NCBI GenBank assembly: GCA_013407085.1
Contig: JACCGJ010002787.1
Span: 9,351-73,350, forward strand
Reading direction: 5' to 3'
Source of the DNA: Atriophallophorus winterbourni
Taxonomy: Eukaryota > Platyhelminthes > Trematoda > Plagiorchiida > Microphallidae
DNA: 64,000 nt
Made by a program: the position numbers and the translations under genes
Shown: in pieces, positions 45,001-53,199 of the stretch
How positions within the stretch are numbered: position 1 is the first letter of the stretch
How the letters are laid out: every line of letters begins with the position of its first letter
Notes under the pieces: model-generated
The model's input: the letters and a program-made list of their open reading frames with translations, nothing else
Databases searched by the model: none
What the model was told of the DNA's origin: nothing

Positions 45001-45898
45001 ACCCACATGGAGTCTTAGACTGTTGGGCACTTTTCCTGTTTTACAAATACATGCTTGACACCCAGCAGTGAACGTAACTTCTCTTTCATATAGATAAATA
45101 GATGAATAGTCAGATAGACATAGAGAAATGGCGAAGTAATACCGCCACAGTCTAATTGTACGTGGAACATCGCCTACCATTACAGATGGCTCCGAACGAA
45201 ACGCAGCTAAATTGTTAATGCGACCATCAGCAATACCCCAGAATGTCTAAGTGATATTTGGAGAATAAGTTGTTTATATTTGCGACTACTCATCCGCGCC
45301 AAGCCCATCGAACTATTCACAAAGTTGATCACGACGGTCGATAATGGACCCCAGAATGTCTTCACCGTCTAGGAGATAGTAGCGAGCAAGTAGTATTTCG
45401 GGAATAACGGCACAAACAGGAATAAAGAGTATATTTTCAAAAGTACCTCGAAAACATGGTGAAACTAATTGACAGTGAAATGTTGTTAGGAATAGTTACG
45501 AGACAAATTGTATGAGCACAATACTTTTGAATGAACAGAGAAGCGACAACGCCACTTTCGGGAATGAGAAGTGGTAAATAAACTTGGATACTTACATTTT
45601 GTAAGGCTTTGTATTCAACATCAACGCTGGATCTGGCTATTTCTTTCAGCCTCAGATGGCATTGCATGCTAGCCATCACCACGACGTTGCTTATGGACAT
45701 AGTTATTGAAGGCGACTCCTCAGTAACAGAACCAGATTCCGAAGCTTTTTCCGATTCGAGAGTTTTATTCTCACTGCCACCGATATTTGCATCTTCTTCG
45801 TTGTCAGATGTATCCAAAAAATCGAGAAACTCAGAAATACTCGTTGTTTGGCCTCTGGATTCTAATTGCGAATCCGACAAAAAATCACACGCCGACAT
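37573..45898 (-). CDS. TBPL1: TBP-like factor (TBPL1/TRF2/TLF type), six coding exons (581 aa)
   Basis: Join of minus-strand exons 45898-45596, 43651-43569, 41070-40903, 39806-39709, 39513-38696 and 37848-37573. The sum is 1746 nt (581 codons plus stop), with all phases consistent (0, 2, 2, 1, 0) and GT/AG ends. Core-promoter factors of this family replace or compete with TBP at selected promoters, usually TATA-less ones, and bind TFIIA/TFIIB. Residues about 68-235 hold the two TBP repeats. Landmarks are ATIWSSGKIWCSGA in repeat 1, GARRIARRIAKCGFP between the repeats, and SYEPELAPGL then KLFSTGRAVVMG in repeat 2. The Trp in IWSSGK, where TBP has Phe, places it in the TBPL1/TRF2 branch. Vertebrate TBPL1 is about 186 aa; this protein adds a 66-residue acidic N-terminus and about 335 residues at the C-terminus. 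The family call is secure; promoter choice is inference. Confidence 0.93.
37902..38003 (-). repeat. Short retroposon fragment in TBPL1 intron 5 (antisense)
   Basis: Very well conserved 3' half: GTATGAAAGCACAAGCCTGA to GCCCAGGCCTGAACAGATATGAG. Confidence 0.85.
38371..38583 (+). repeat. Short retroposon, near complete (sense), TBPL1 intron 5
   Basis: CACGGATGTGCAATTGTGCAG head to GACTTGTGATTTCACATAC end. It lies opposite to the copy at 37902, so the pair is inverted within one intron. Confidence 0.85.
38696..39513 (-). CDS. TBPL1: TBPL1 exon 5: last TBP helix and long C-terminal extension
   Basis: 818 nt. The acceptor TTCTTTCCAG is followed by GPTLEAISEIVEALVPL, the final helix of the TBP fold. 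After about residue 240 comes an acidic/Ser-rich region (SDSESEELEQPD; SSDDSSDSGASIDSGG) and a basic patch (RSKPLRKSSRQ). A Ser/Thr/Asn/Gln-rich segment completes the exon. It ends at a GTTAGT donor in phase 0. The extension has no fold I can name. Confidence 0.88.
39709..39806 (-). CDS. TBPL1: TBPL1 exon 4: SYEPEL motif and FSTGRAVVMG
   Basis: 98 nt between a TTTTTCACAG acceptor and a GTGAGT donor. The Ser codon is split with exon 3. YEPELAPGLTFKTE is the signature TBP-family stretch of repeat 2, followed by SVKLFSTGRAVVMG. It ends in phase 1. Confidence 0.94.
39873..39975 (-). repeat. Short retroposon fragment (antisense), TBPL1 intron 3
   Basis: ATGTATGTATGAAATC tail side, then GATCCAGGCAAAATGCAGC and TGTCAGGATGCCCAGACGTAGACAG in diverged form. 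Confidence 0.7.
40140..40590 (+). mobile_element. LINE 3' fragment with C-terminal zinc finger, in TBPL1 intron 3
   Basis: The plus strand reads LLRQRRLRWLGHVYRMKTGRI, then RYMTFAKRYEVLD and a diverged SWGNLLLPLSGW region. It continues to DYRCKRCGRDCSPRI, a stop, and LFAHLKSC, a Cys/His finger found at the end of some LINE proteins. The finger is cut by a TGA. It is a different family from the RTE copies at 10.9, 21.5 and 53.9 kb. Confidence 0.75.
40622..40676 (-). repeat. Short retroposon remnant
   Basis: ATGTATGTATGAAATCATAAGCC joined directly to GGGATGTGCAATCG; the middle is deleted. Confidence 0.5.
40903..41070 (-). CDS. TBPL1: TBPL1 exon 3: helix of repeat 1 and start of repeat 2
   Basis: 168 nt between a CTCCTACACAG acceptor and a GTATGT donor. 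It encodes GARRIARRIAKCGFP, the long helix of repeat 1, and then KYRIVNIMSTCRLPF, the first strand of repeat 2. It closes with the Lys/Glu-rich loop before the SYEPEL motif. Phase 2 on both sides. Confidence 0.93.
41165..41472 (-). mobile_element. RTE 3' UTR copy, TBPL1 intron 2
   Basis: Same 3' UTR as at 5.2 and 54.4 kb, ending in a CATCATCATCATC tail at about 41167-41180. No coding sequence remains. Confidence 0.75.
41530..41815 (+). mobile_element. RTE C-terminal fragment, TBPL1 intron 2
   Basis: A plus-strand frame has HVLRMKPELLRRRALYASAG, QTWKSGLKRLTSDLAKVG and GESVWLDTLAKNRHQWKE. It matches the 10.9 kb and 21.5 kb subfamily and ends with a stop near 41807. Confidence 0.82.
41925..41978 (-). 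repeat. Dispersed repeat shared with 53408-53462
   Basis: TATTGTTCCTGTTGAGCGGC and ATGTATCAGATTGTGG are the reverse complement, with few changes, of the block at 53408-53462. Confidence 0.6.
41979..42066. repeat. (AT)n microsatellite
   Basis: Long AT run with a few interruptions, between two transposon-derived stretches. Confidence 0.92.
42165..42396 (-). repeat. Short retroposon, full length and well conserved (antisense)
   Basis: A good reference copy: GTATGAAAGCACAAGCCTGATCC at one end and GATTGCACATCCGTGC at the other, about 232 bp. Confidence 0.9.
42668..42907 (+). repeat. Short retroposon, full length (sense)
   Basis: GCACGGATGTGCAATCGTGC head, CTTGGGCAACCTGACAG core and GTGCTTTCATATCATATCATA tail, about 240 bp. 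Inverted with respect to 42165-42396. Confidence 0.9.
43178..43277 (-). repeat. Short retroposon fragment (antisense), TBPL1 intron 2
   Basis: Conserved 3' half, from GTATGAAAGCACAAGCC to CCTAGACAGACATGAG. Confidence 0.85.
43569..43651 (-). CDS. TBPL1: TBPL1 exon 2 (83 nt): HVIMRLRSP...ATIWSSGKIWCSGAN
   Basis: A small exon between a CATCTTTTAG acceptor and a GTGAGT donor. In the frame set by exon 1 it reads HVIMRLRSPYT, then VATIWSSGKIWCSGAN, which is the core of TBP repeat 1. It ends in phase 2, with TC completed by A of exon 3 to give Ser. It is too short to appear in a simple reading-frame scan. Confidence 0.92.
43652..45595. other. TBPL1 intron 1, one possible retroposon relic
   Basis: 1944 bp. 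At about 44985-45055, CAGCCTGACAGCGTCCCAACCCACATGG and GTTGGGCACTTTTCCTG resemble a diverged sense 3' half of the short retroposon. The rest is AT-rich and unassigned. Confidence 0.45.
45596..45898 (-). CDS. TBPL1: TBPL1 exon 1: acidic N-terminus and start of TBP repeat 1
   Basis: ATG at 45898, with an in-frame TAG upstream. The donor GTAAGTATCC follows codon 101 (phase 0). Residues 1-65 are acidic and Ser-rich (for example FLDFLDTSDNEED). From residue 68 the sequence MSISNVVVMASMQCHL matches the first strand and helix of TBP repeat 1. The bases just before the ATG (TTTGATTTGCAG) look like a splice acceptor, so a 5' non-coding exon may precede this one. Confidence 0.88.
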
Positions 45899-46179
45899 GC
45901 TGCAAATCAAACATGAATACTAACGATTGAGCGTTACAACTTATTTGTAATAAATTCGTAGCGGAACACAGAATGTGATGCAGCACGTAATGCAACGCAT
46001 AAAATGTAAACGATGGAAAGAACTGTTGACCACGGTCCCACAGCGGATAAGACGTTCGACATTCGATCGGACGATTCAGGTGGCGGTTGCACATTTCGTT
46101 AAAATGAGTGCATAAAAGTTGGAAAAATAATTGCGACAGCTTAGCACAATTTTAAGTAGGTTAAACCACACTCGTTATT
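45899..46179. promoter_or_regulatory. TBPL1 upstream region
   Basis: Sequence immediately 5' of the first coding exon. The edge at 45900 looks like a splice acceptor, so the promoter may lie further away. No TATA box or initiator can be assigned from one sequence. Confidence 0.25.
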
Positions 46180-46420
46180 ACCAGAGACAGCATTACACCG
46201 AGAGCGTGAATCGGATGCTTAACTGCCATGCAACCATAAAAAAAGGATTATATAAAAGAGTAAGCGCAAACAAACAGAAATGAGACGCCTGCATCTCGAA
46301 TGGAATAAGTTCGTGATCAAGCAGAGCCACATAAACACGACGCCTTCCTTGCGGCTTTTCCAGCCATGAATCATAACAAGCTTTTTTCGTCACTTAGTTC
46401 CAAAGGTTGTCACAGCCGGG
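46180..46420 (-). mobile_element. RTE 3' UTR copy
   Basis: CAGCATTACACCGAGAGC, GGATGCTTAACTGCCATGCAACCAT and CATCTCGAATGG match the same 3' UTR as the copies at 5.2 and 41.2 kb. Confidence 0.7.
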
Positions 46421-47207
46421 GGTGGTAGTAGGAATGAGCCACCTACTATCTATAAAATGCTCCCACGTGGCGTGCGTCTCAAATAGCCTCTGACAACCAA
46501 GTCCAACTCCTGGCCTGCACGAGTGGCTTTCACAAGCCCGGCGGAACTGCTCTTACTGACAGGAGAAGGGGCGAAGGTGAGTGACTGGCGCCTTAAAACC
46601 AGTTCGCTCCGGAAAGATGGAGCTCGTCAGCTACCGGCAATTCATCTAGGGGAAGGAAAACCCTGACTCCAAACCCCCACTGCCTTGTGGGTCACCCTAT
46701 TGCGGGAAAGGCTTCGGGAGAAAATCCCGAGGAAAAATCCGGAGAGAAGCCCCGTAGGTAGCGAAGTATAGTTTTGTCAAGCAAATATAGATTGAAAGCA
46801 GAAGTATTCAATACCCGGAAGTCAGGTTTTATTCACTTCAGAATGACAGTATGAGAGCTAAAATGGAGAGAGACGTGAGTAAAAGTAGGGTAGCAGATGT
46901 GCACAAAGGCAATGTCATATTCACAACATGTAGATAACATGCGCACGGCACGTTTGTCTGCCAACTCCCTAATGCCTTGTAGGTCGCACTTGGCTGTGCA
47001 AAGGCTAAAGAGGTGTACTCAAACAAACACCAAGTGGTGCTGGGGACATCACTTGTACACTATCCCCAAGAAACTTCATGATGATGTCTCAATGCAACGA
47101 TCCCGCCTCCACATCGACGTGCGTGGGCTGGTGCGATCCGAAACATCAATGAAGCCGGCTAATCCACCCGTGGAGCCAGCTGCACAAAAGTAAGTAAGTA
47201 AGTAAGT
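46420..47207 (+). mobile_element. Composite retroposon with (TAAG)n tail
   Basis: A GC-rich leader (46420-46760) is followed by a segment without a conserved frame. The 3' end ATCAATGAAGCCGGCTAATCC...GCACAAAAG(TAAG)n also ends the LINE piece at 632-756. The layout suggests a LINE-derived copy keeping both ends but not the enzyme genes. Confidence 0.55.
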
Positions 47208-47209
47208 TT

Positions 47210-47690
47210 TTCGTCACTCCATTTGACAACATACAAGGTTAAGCAAACACTCCAAGAAGATGCTCGTATGTACGAAAGCACAAGCCTGATCCAGGCAAAG
47301 TGCCGTACAGTCTGAGACAGCACGTGGGCTAAGATACTATCAGGTTGCCCAGGCCTAGACAGCGCAGTACTGAAGTAGAGCGCAATTGCACATCAATACA
47401 ACTCGAAAACTGTATGAAGATGCTTAGTGCAAAACCGCCAGTGAACATGGTTTCGTGACATATTCAGAAGCGTAACAACCACAGATCGCGGGAACCCTAG
47501 TCCAGGGGACGTACTGCGCCGACTTCGGAAAGGTTACTAGTAAGTCTTCAGCACGAGATTTACGCCAATCGGGATGTAGGGTAGCAAACAGAATCCGTTT
47601 CGCAACTCGGCGACCTGGCATTTTTAAAACGTCACCGAATCCATAATATGTACGCAGCGTTGCGCAAATGATACCAGAGATAGGCATCGA
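47210..47690 (-). mobile_element. RTE C-terminal fragment and 3' UTR, interrupted by a retroposon
   Basis: The minus strand reads VLKMPGRRVAKRILFATLHPDWRKSRA and then a frame-shifted C-terminal end. Its 3' UTR is split by an antisense retroposon at about 47268-47361. Confidence 0.7.
47268..47361 (-). repeat. Short retroposon fragment inside the RTE 3' UTR (antisense)
   Basis: TATGTACGAAAGCACAAGCCTGATCC to GGTTGCCCAGGCCTAGACAG; the head is missing. Confidence 0.8.
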
Positions 47691-47703
47691 GCTGTGGGCT
47701 ACA

Positions 47704-47798
47704 ACAGCCTGGGCAACCTGACAGTATCTCAGCCCACGCGAAGTCTCTGACTGTGCGGCACTTTGTTCGGATCAGGATTGCGCTTTCATACACACATA
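47704..47798 (+). repeat. Short retroposon fragment (sense)
   Basis: CAGCCTGGGCAACCTGACAG to GCGCTTTCATACACACATAC; the 5' half is missing. Confidence 0.8.
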
Positions 47799-49084
47799 CA
47801 CGGCCTGATAAGGAATGGAAAGGACCACTGTAATAAAAACTATCTAAACTATCAATTATTCTCTTAGAAAGATATCACGCCCAAACAAACCCTAGTACTT
47901 GTCTAAAACCTCTCAACCCGATCTTCGGAGAACATTAGCTTGCATGCTTACTTAACTCAAATACATGTCGATAATTCACATCGATATTCGGTCATGAAAG
48001 TGGAGTTGACACATAAATTGTAGGACTGTTAAAAATGCCACGGAACTGATGAATCAAAACGATGAATGCCAAGAGTGCCAACCAAACTGTGACAAGTTCC
48101 GAGATGTGATTTTTTCATACTGAAAATGTGGCACGTTCCATCGGAACGCACGGCATGGATAATTACGCGCAGATAAATAAAATGTATGTAACATAATAGT
48201 TTTGAGCGAAAATCGGAAGCTCATTGTGATGTTAATATGAGGATCGCCTTCAAGCGTTCATATTCGGGGATAAGTGACTAGAAATTAGCTCGAATTCTGG
48301 TCATATATTCGCGCATGACAGCTAATAAGTGCGGTCGGATTGAATACAACTTTGTAATGAGCATGACCAGCAATATGATTAGATTTCTTGTTGGCTAGTG
48401 ACGCAAATCATATCAAAAGTATGTATTGCCAAGCAACAACCGAAAAGAGACACAAAACTGAATGAATTAATTCGCATTTTCTATAAGATGAGACCGGAAC
48501 TTGACGTGATGCAATATTTTGTATACTTCCGTGACCACTAGGGGGGGCTAACAGAGTTACTCCAAAAACGAAGGAAATGAACAGAGGCCAGATAAATTCA
48601 GTTACGATCACTCGTTTTGTTGTTTAGACTTTTTAGCCAACGGTTTCTGTTGGGGCTCCTTAGATTAACCACGTACTTCAGCCTAGGCAACTGCGTAGTA
48701 TTGCGCCTACAAGCAACTGTGAAAATACATGTTAAATGACAGATTCCGTTCTCACTGCCTACACTGATAACGATATAACAATCGTTTTCCGTTTATAGCC
48801 ATCTACTAGGTAAGCCGGTAAATGTGCAGGTTGTTTATCCAAAACCCCAAATCTACCTCTTCCGAATATGCTGTCTGCTTCTAATGCCACCAGCGTGTTT
48901 GTTCTGACGAAACACATCAATTCGTAAGATCGTTTGAGCTAGCACATAAACACTCACGATCATATGGAAACAATCAGTCGTTTTCATGTCCAATTCCTCC
49001 GAATCATTCTGAAAGTCTAACTAAGCCCTCGACATGATTTGATCCATGTGATAACACAGTTAATGTTTCAGTATTATTTACTCA
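47799..49084. other. Unassigned AT-rich spacer
   Basis: No long frame, repeat or RNA gene recognised. Confidence 0.35.
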
Positions 49085-49255
49085 AACTCGCTATCCCTGT
49101 GGTCGTTTGAAACATCTTCGCTCTAAATGCCAGGTTCGCGAGGCTATTTGTAATCTTTGCGGTAAATGTGTATGCCGTTCAATTAAAACAGACAAACATT
49201 ATACCAATTGCATTTCAAAAACAATCACCTCTATCGGTTGCCGCCGTTCTTGCTT
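49085..49255 (+). pseudogene. Gag zinc-knuckle relic
   Basis: The plus strand reads RYPCGRLKHLRSKCQVREAICNLCGK, a retroviral-type CCHC pair as found in Gypsy gag proteins, then decays. It sits just upstream of the LTR at 49273 and belongs to an older copy. Confidence 0.55.
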
Positions 49256-49272
49256 GTTTATCACGTACAATC

Positions 49273-49531
49273 TGTAGTGTATAGATTATAGAGAACCCAA
49301 CGAGTAGAGGGTAAGAAGATCCGAGATTTGGGCTTTAAACAACTCGTTAATACAGTATAGCGCTGTCGTGTTGTTTTGACATTCCTTTTATCGTGTACAC
49401 ACGCTTATTTTACCGTATTACACATCTAACCTTTTTCCTTTTGTTATAGCTCATACTTGTGTTCTCTAGTTGATTAAAGCCTTTCTTCTCTATGTTCGTT
49501 TGTGTTCTGATCATATCTGACTCTCGTTACA
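49273..49531 (+). repeat. Probable 5' LTR of Gypsy element 2
   Basis: About 259 bp bounded by TGTA...TACA and directly upstream of a gag start codon at 49549. No matching 3' LTR is visible in the window, so the call rests on position and end motifs. Confidence 0.5.
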
Positions 49532-49548
49532 ATTTAATCAACTAGAGA

Positions 49549-50300
49549 ATGGATCGTTCACTCCGTCCTGAATGCTTCGATACCGATCCCAACGCTGCAG
49601 ATGCTACCGATTCATGGGAACACTGGTTTTTGACCTTTACGAATTTTCTCGATACAATTGAATCTTTCAAACCAGACAAGCTGAAGAATCTTATCCATTT
49701 CCTGTCGCCTGCTGTATATAAACTCATTTCTCAATGCACTGACTACGATTTAGCCATCAGTACCTTGAATTCTCTTTATGTTCAGCCCAAAAACGAGATA
49801 TTCTCAAGACATATCCTTGCCACTTGTAAACAAAATCGCGACGAAACTCTTGACCAGTTTATGCAGAAATTGCGTAATTTTTGCAAAGGATTGTAACTTT
49901 AAAGTCGTTAGTACTGAACAAAATCAACAAGATGCTATTCGGGACGCTTTCATAAGCGGGCTGATGTCTAACGCCATTCGTCAGAGGTTGTTGGAAAACA
50001 AGACACTGGATGTACAAACTGCTTTCGACCAGGCAAAGGCCCTCGATTTGGCCCAACGTCAATCTCATTCGTTTATCCAGCCTGCACCTAGTAATTAAGG
50101 TGCTGCTGCAATCGATGCGTCTCACGCCACTACCGATTCAACTCCTTTCAATTCTGAGACAACTCTGGCCACCACACGTTCCAGTTGTTTCTATTGCGGT
50201 TACGATCGACATCCACGCTCGAAATGCCCCACTAGGGATGCGGAGTGCAAATCACGTGGCAAAAAGGTCATTTCCAAAAAGTATGCCGTTCTACAATCAA
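49549..50300 (+). pseudogene. Gypsy element 2 gag
   Basis: Frame 49549-49896 starts MDRSLRPECFDTD and covers the gag core (WEHWFLTFTNFLD, PKNEIFSRHILATCKQN). A frameshift leads to the frame ending at 50098 (LLENKTLDVQTAFDQAKALDLA). Zinc knuckles follow at about 50188-50270: CFYCGYDRHPRSKC is intact, while the second has lost a Cys and is frame-shifted. Confidence 0.8.
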
Positions 50301-50748
50301 GGCAAAACACACTGCATCGGTAATTCCTTTTCTGACCTCCACGATTATCAACGCTGCTGCGCCGGCCAGTCTTAATAAAGCAATTACCGGAGTTGTCGTC
50401 AACGGTATAGCTTTACAGGCGCTGGTTGACACGGGTAGTTCTGAAAGTTACATCTCCGAAAGTATCGTCTGTCGAAACGGATGGCCTATCATGAAATCGA
50501 AAAACCAAATTGTGTTGGCTTCTACGTCGATGATAAGCAATACGAAAGGTCATTGTTTTGTATCCCTCGTCCACAAAAGTACTCGTTACAACAATGTGAA
50601 ACTTTCTATCATTCCTGATCTATGTGCCGATGTGTTTGTTGGACATGATTTTCTTCAGCGCCATCGAGCAGTTGAAATACCATTCGAAGAAATCCAAGCC
50701 CCATTTTCTTTGTGTAGTTTATCCGTTACTACTGTTGATTCTTATTGA
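50245..50748 (+). pseudogene. Gypsy element 2 protease
   Basis: Aspartic protease with intact active site LVDTGSSESYIS, and PDLCADVFVGHDFLQRH near the C-terminal end. The frame stops at 50748 before RT. Confidence 0.8.
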
Positions 50749-50960
50749 GAATCAAGGAAATTCCCCAATATGGAGTTACGCGCAAAATCCCAGATATTTC
50801 AGAACCAACGAGGATTTGTCATTAAAAGCGGTACTGTCGTCCGATATGCACCAAGTCCAGAAGATACAGTCATAACGACGAGATTTTCATTCGAGCTGAA
50901 GTTGCCAAGCTACTAAATAAGGGAATAATCGAACCTTCCCAGTCGCCTTGGCGCGCCCAG

Positions 50961-52517
50961 GTGTTGGTCACAACAAATGAACGACAGAAGAAACGTTGGG
51001 TCATTGACTATAGCCAAACTATCAACCGATTCACATATCTAGACGCCTACCCCCTGCCTCGAATCGATGACATGATCCAAAAGATTTCACAGTTTGGTGG
51101 TTTTAGCACCTTAGACTTGCAGAGCGCATATCACCAAATTCCTGTGAAGGAGAATGAGCGCCGGTACACTGCATTTGAAGCATGTGGTAACCTCTACCAA
51201 TTCCAGCGTATTCCATTTGGCGTAACCAACGGAGTTGCATGCTTCCAGCCGGCCATCGATGAGTTAATACGCAAGGAATCTCTGCGAGGAACGTATGTCT
51301 ACGTCGATAACATAACCGTCTGTGGGAAAGATAAGCATGATCATGATGTTAACTTAAGCAAATTTATGCAAGCAGTGGATAAATATGGGCTTACTTTGAA
51401 TCGCAACAAATGTACCTTTTCCGTAGAGCGCGTTAAACTTCTCGGTTATGAGGTATCCGCTGGAAATGTGAAACCAGACCCTGAACGCTTTGATGCCTTA
51501 CTCAAGCTGCCTCCACCCTGTGATGCCAAAGCACAACAAAGAATAATCGGGATGTTCTCTTATTATTCCCAATGGTTCTCCCAGTTCTCCGACAAAATCC
51601 ATCCTTTGGTTCACAATAAAATCTTCCCACTGTCCGGGAAAGCTTTGAACGCTTACACATCCCTGAAATCTGAATTAGTGCAAGCATCTCTTTTCTCGGT
51701 TGATCGTGACGTACCTCTCGTTGTCGAAACAGATGCATCCGATATAGCAATAGCTGCTACTCTCAACCAAAACGGACGTCCGGTTGCTTTCTTCTCTCGC
51801 ACACTCTCTCCAAGTGAGCGTAATCATCCCGCGATCGAGAAGGAAGCTTGCGCGATCATTGAAGCAATTCGAAAATGGAGACATTATCTCATTGGGTCTC
51901 ATTTTAAACTAATCACTGATCAACGCTCCGTTTCGTTTATGTTTGATACGAAAATCGCCAGTAAAATCAAGAACGACAAAATCCAACGTTGGCGTATAGA
52001 ACTCTCTCAGTTTTCCTATGACGTGGTGTATCGGCCGGGTCCTGATAATACTGTAGCTGATGCCTTGTCTCGTGGATTTTGTGCCAGTGTACATTCGCTT
52101 CCTCAATTAAAGTCCATTCATGACTCACTGTGCCACCCGGGTATCACACGTTTATTTCATTTCACCCGATCTAAAAATCTTCCGTTCTCTCTTGATGACG
52201 TTAAATCTGTCATTCGACATTGCCTTGTATGTTCTCAGTTAAAGCCAAAAATTTTCGGTCCTTACAATGAGCCACTCATTAAAGCAACACATACTTTTGA
52301 ACGTCTCAGTATCGATTTTAAAGGGCCTATTCTTTCATCAACTCGGAATCGATATTTACTTACAGTAATTGACGAATTTTCTCGATTCCCCTTTGCTTTC
52401 CCATGTCCTGACAAGACCAGATCAACTGTCATTTCCCGACTCACCGAACTTTTTTTCCATTTTTGGTATGCCCGGATACGTACACTCAGATCAAGGGTCA
52501 TCTTTCATGTCCCGTGA
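50961..52517 (+). CDS. Gypsy element 2 pol: RT, RNase H, integrase start (518 codons open)
   Basis: RT: FSTLDLQSAYHQIP, RIPFGVTNGVACFQ, and YVYVDNITVCG at the catalytic position, with Asn in place of the second Asp. RNase H: VETDASDIAIAATL, IEKEACAIIEAIRKWRHYL and TDQRSVSFMF. Integrase: HDSLCHPGITRLFHF...CLVCSQLKP zinc domain and SIDFKGPI core. The frame is lost at about 52.46 kb, after the core's first Asp. The upstream start is arbitrary because protease and RT were probably one polyprotein. Confidence 0.85.
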   Translation: MLVTTNERQKKRWVIDYSQTINRFTYLDAYPLPRIDDMIQKISQFGGFSTLDLQSAYHQIPVKENERRYTAFEACGNLYQFQRIPFGVTNGVACFQPAIDELIRKESLRGTYVYVDNITVCGKDKHDHDVNLSKFMQAVDKYGLTLNRNKCTFSVERVKLLGYEVSAGNVKPDPERFDALLKLPPPCDAKAQQRIIGMFSYYSQWFSQFSDKIHPLVHNKIFPLSGKALNAYTSLKSELVQASLFSVDRDVPLVVETDASDIAIAATLNQNGRPVAFFSRTLSPSERNHPAIEKEACAIIEAIRKWRHYLIGSHFKLITDQRSVSFMFDTKIASKIKNDKIQRWRIELSQFSYDVVYRPGPDNTVADALSRGFCASVHSLPQLKSIHDSLCHPGITRLFHFTRSKNLPFSLDDVKSVIRHCLVCSQLKPKIFGPYNEPLIKATHTFERLSIDFKGPILSSTRNRYLLTVIDEFSRFPFAFPCPDKTRSTVISRLTELFFHFWYARIRTLRSRVIFHVP

Positions 52518-52961
52518 CATTAAATCTTTTCTTCATTTTCAAGGAGTTGCTACGAGTAGGACCACCAGTTATAACCCGCAAGGTAATGGAAAACTGTTTC
52601 ATTATGCTTGCGAGATAGGGGTTTGACGACACAGCAGTGGGAACTTGTTCTTCCCGAAGCATTACACGCCATGCGGTCTCTCTTATGCACTGCTACAAAT
52701 GAGACGCCTCACGAGCGCATGTTCAAGCATAATCGCAAGTCTCCCGTCGGTACGAGTCTTCCTAATTGGTTGTTGATGCCAGGACCAGTCCTTTATCGCA
52801 GAAACGTTCGTTCCTCCAAGTATGCCCCCCTGGTGGAAGAGGTGGAGCTTCTGGAGAGTAATCATCAGTATGCCCATATCCGCTTGCCAGATGGTCGCGA
52901 GGAGACTGTGTCTCTCCGTCAACTGGCTCCAATGAATCAGTCGCCAAACCCATTGACCACT
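52440..52961 (+). pseudogene. Gypsy element 2 integrase core end and C-terminus
   Basis: GMPGYVHSDQGSSFMS in one frame, then in another WELVLPEALHAMRSLLCTATNETPHERMF and YAHIRLPDGREETVSLRQLAP. Two frameshifts separate them from the main pol frame. The retroposon begins immediately after. Confidence 0.8.
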
Positions 52962-53199
52962 GCACGGATGTGCAATCGTGCAGCACTTTGTGCTGTGCAG
53001 CTAACACCGTGCTAAATTGATTGGCCAGAGGTAGTGAGCTGCATGCTGAAACAGGCTGGAGTCTCACTACCATTTTATGTTGCTTTTTCTTCCTCATATC
53101 TGTCGAGGCCTGGGCAACCTGACAGTATCTTAGCCCACGTGCAGTCTCAGACTGTACGGCACTTTGCCTGGATCAGGCTTGTGCTTTCATACCATACCC
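52962..53199 (+). repeat. Short retroposon, full length (sense), inside Gypsy pol
   Basis: GCACGGATGTGCAATCGTGCAG head to GGCTTGTGCTTTCATACC end, about 238 bp and well conserved. The pol reading frame runs into it (MCNRAALCAVQLTPC) and stops. Confidence 0.9.

Noticed and set aside
46420..46760. GC-rich stretch as a CpG-island promoter of TBPL1
   Set aside because: It reads as the leader of a retroposon with a (TAAG)n tail, and splice evidence does not link it to TBPL1.
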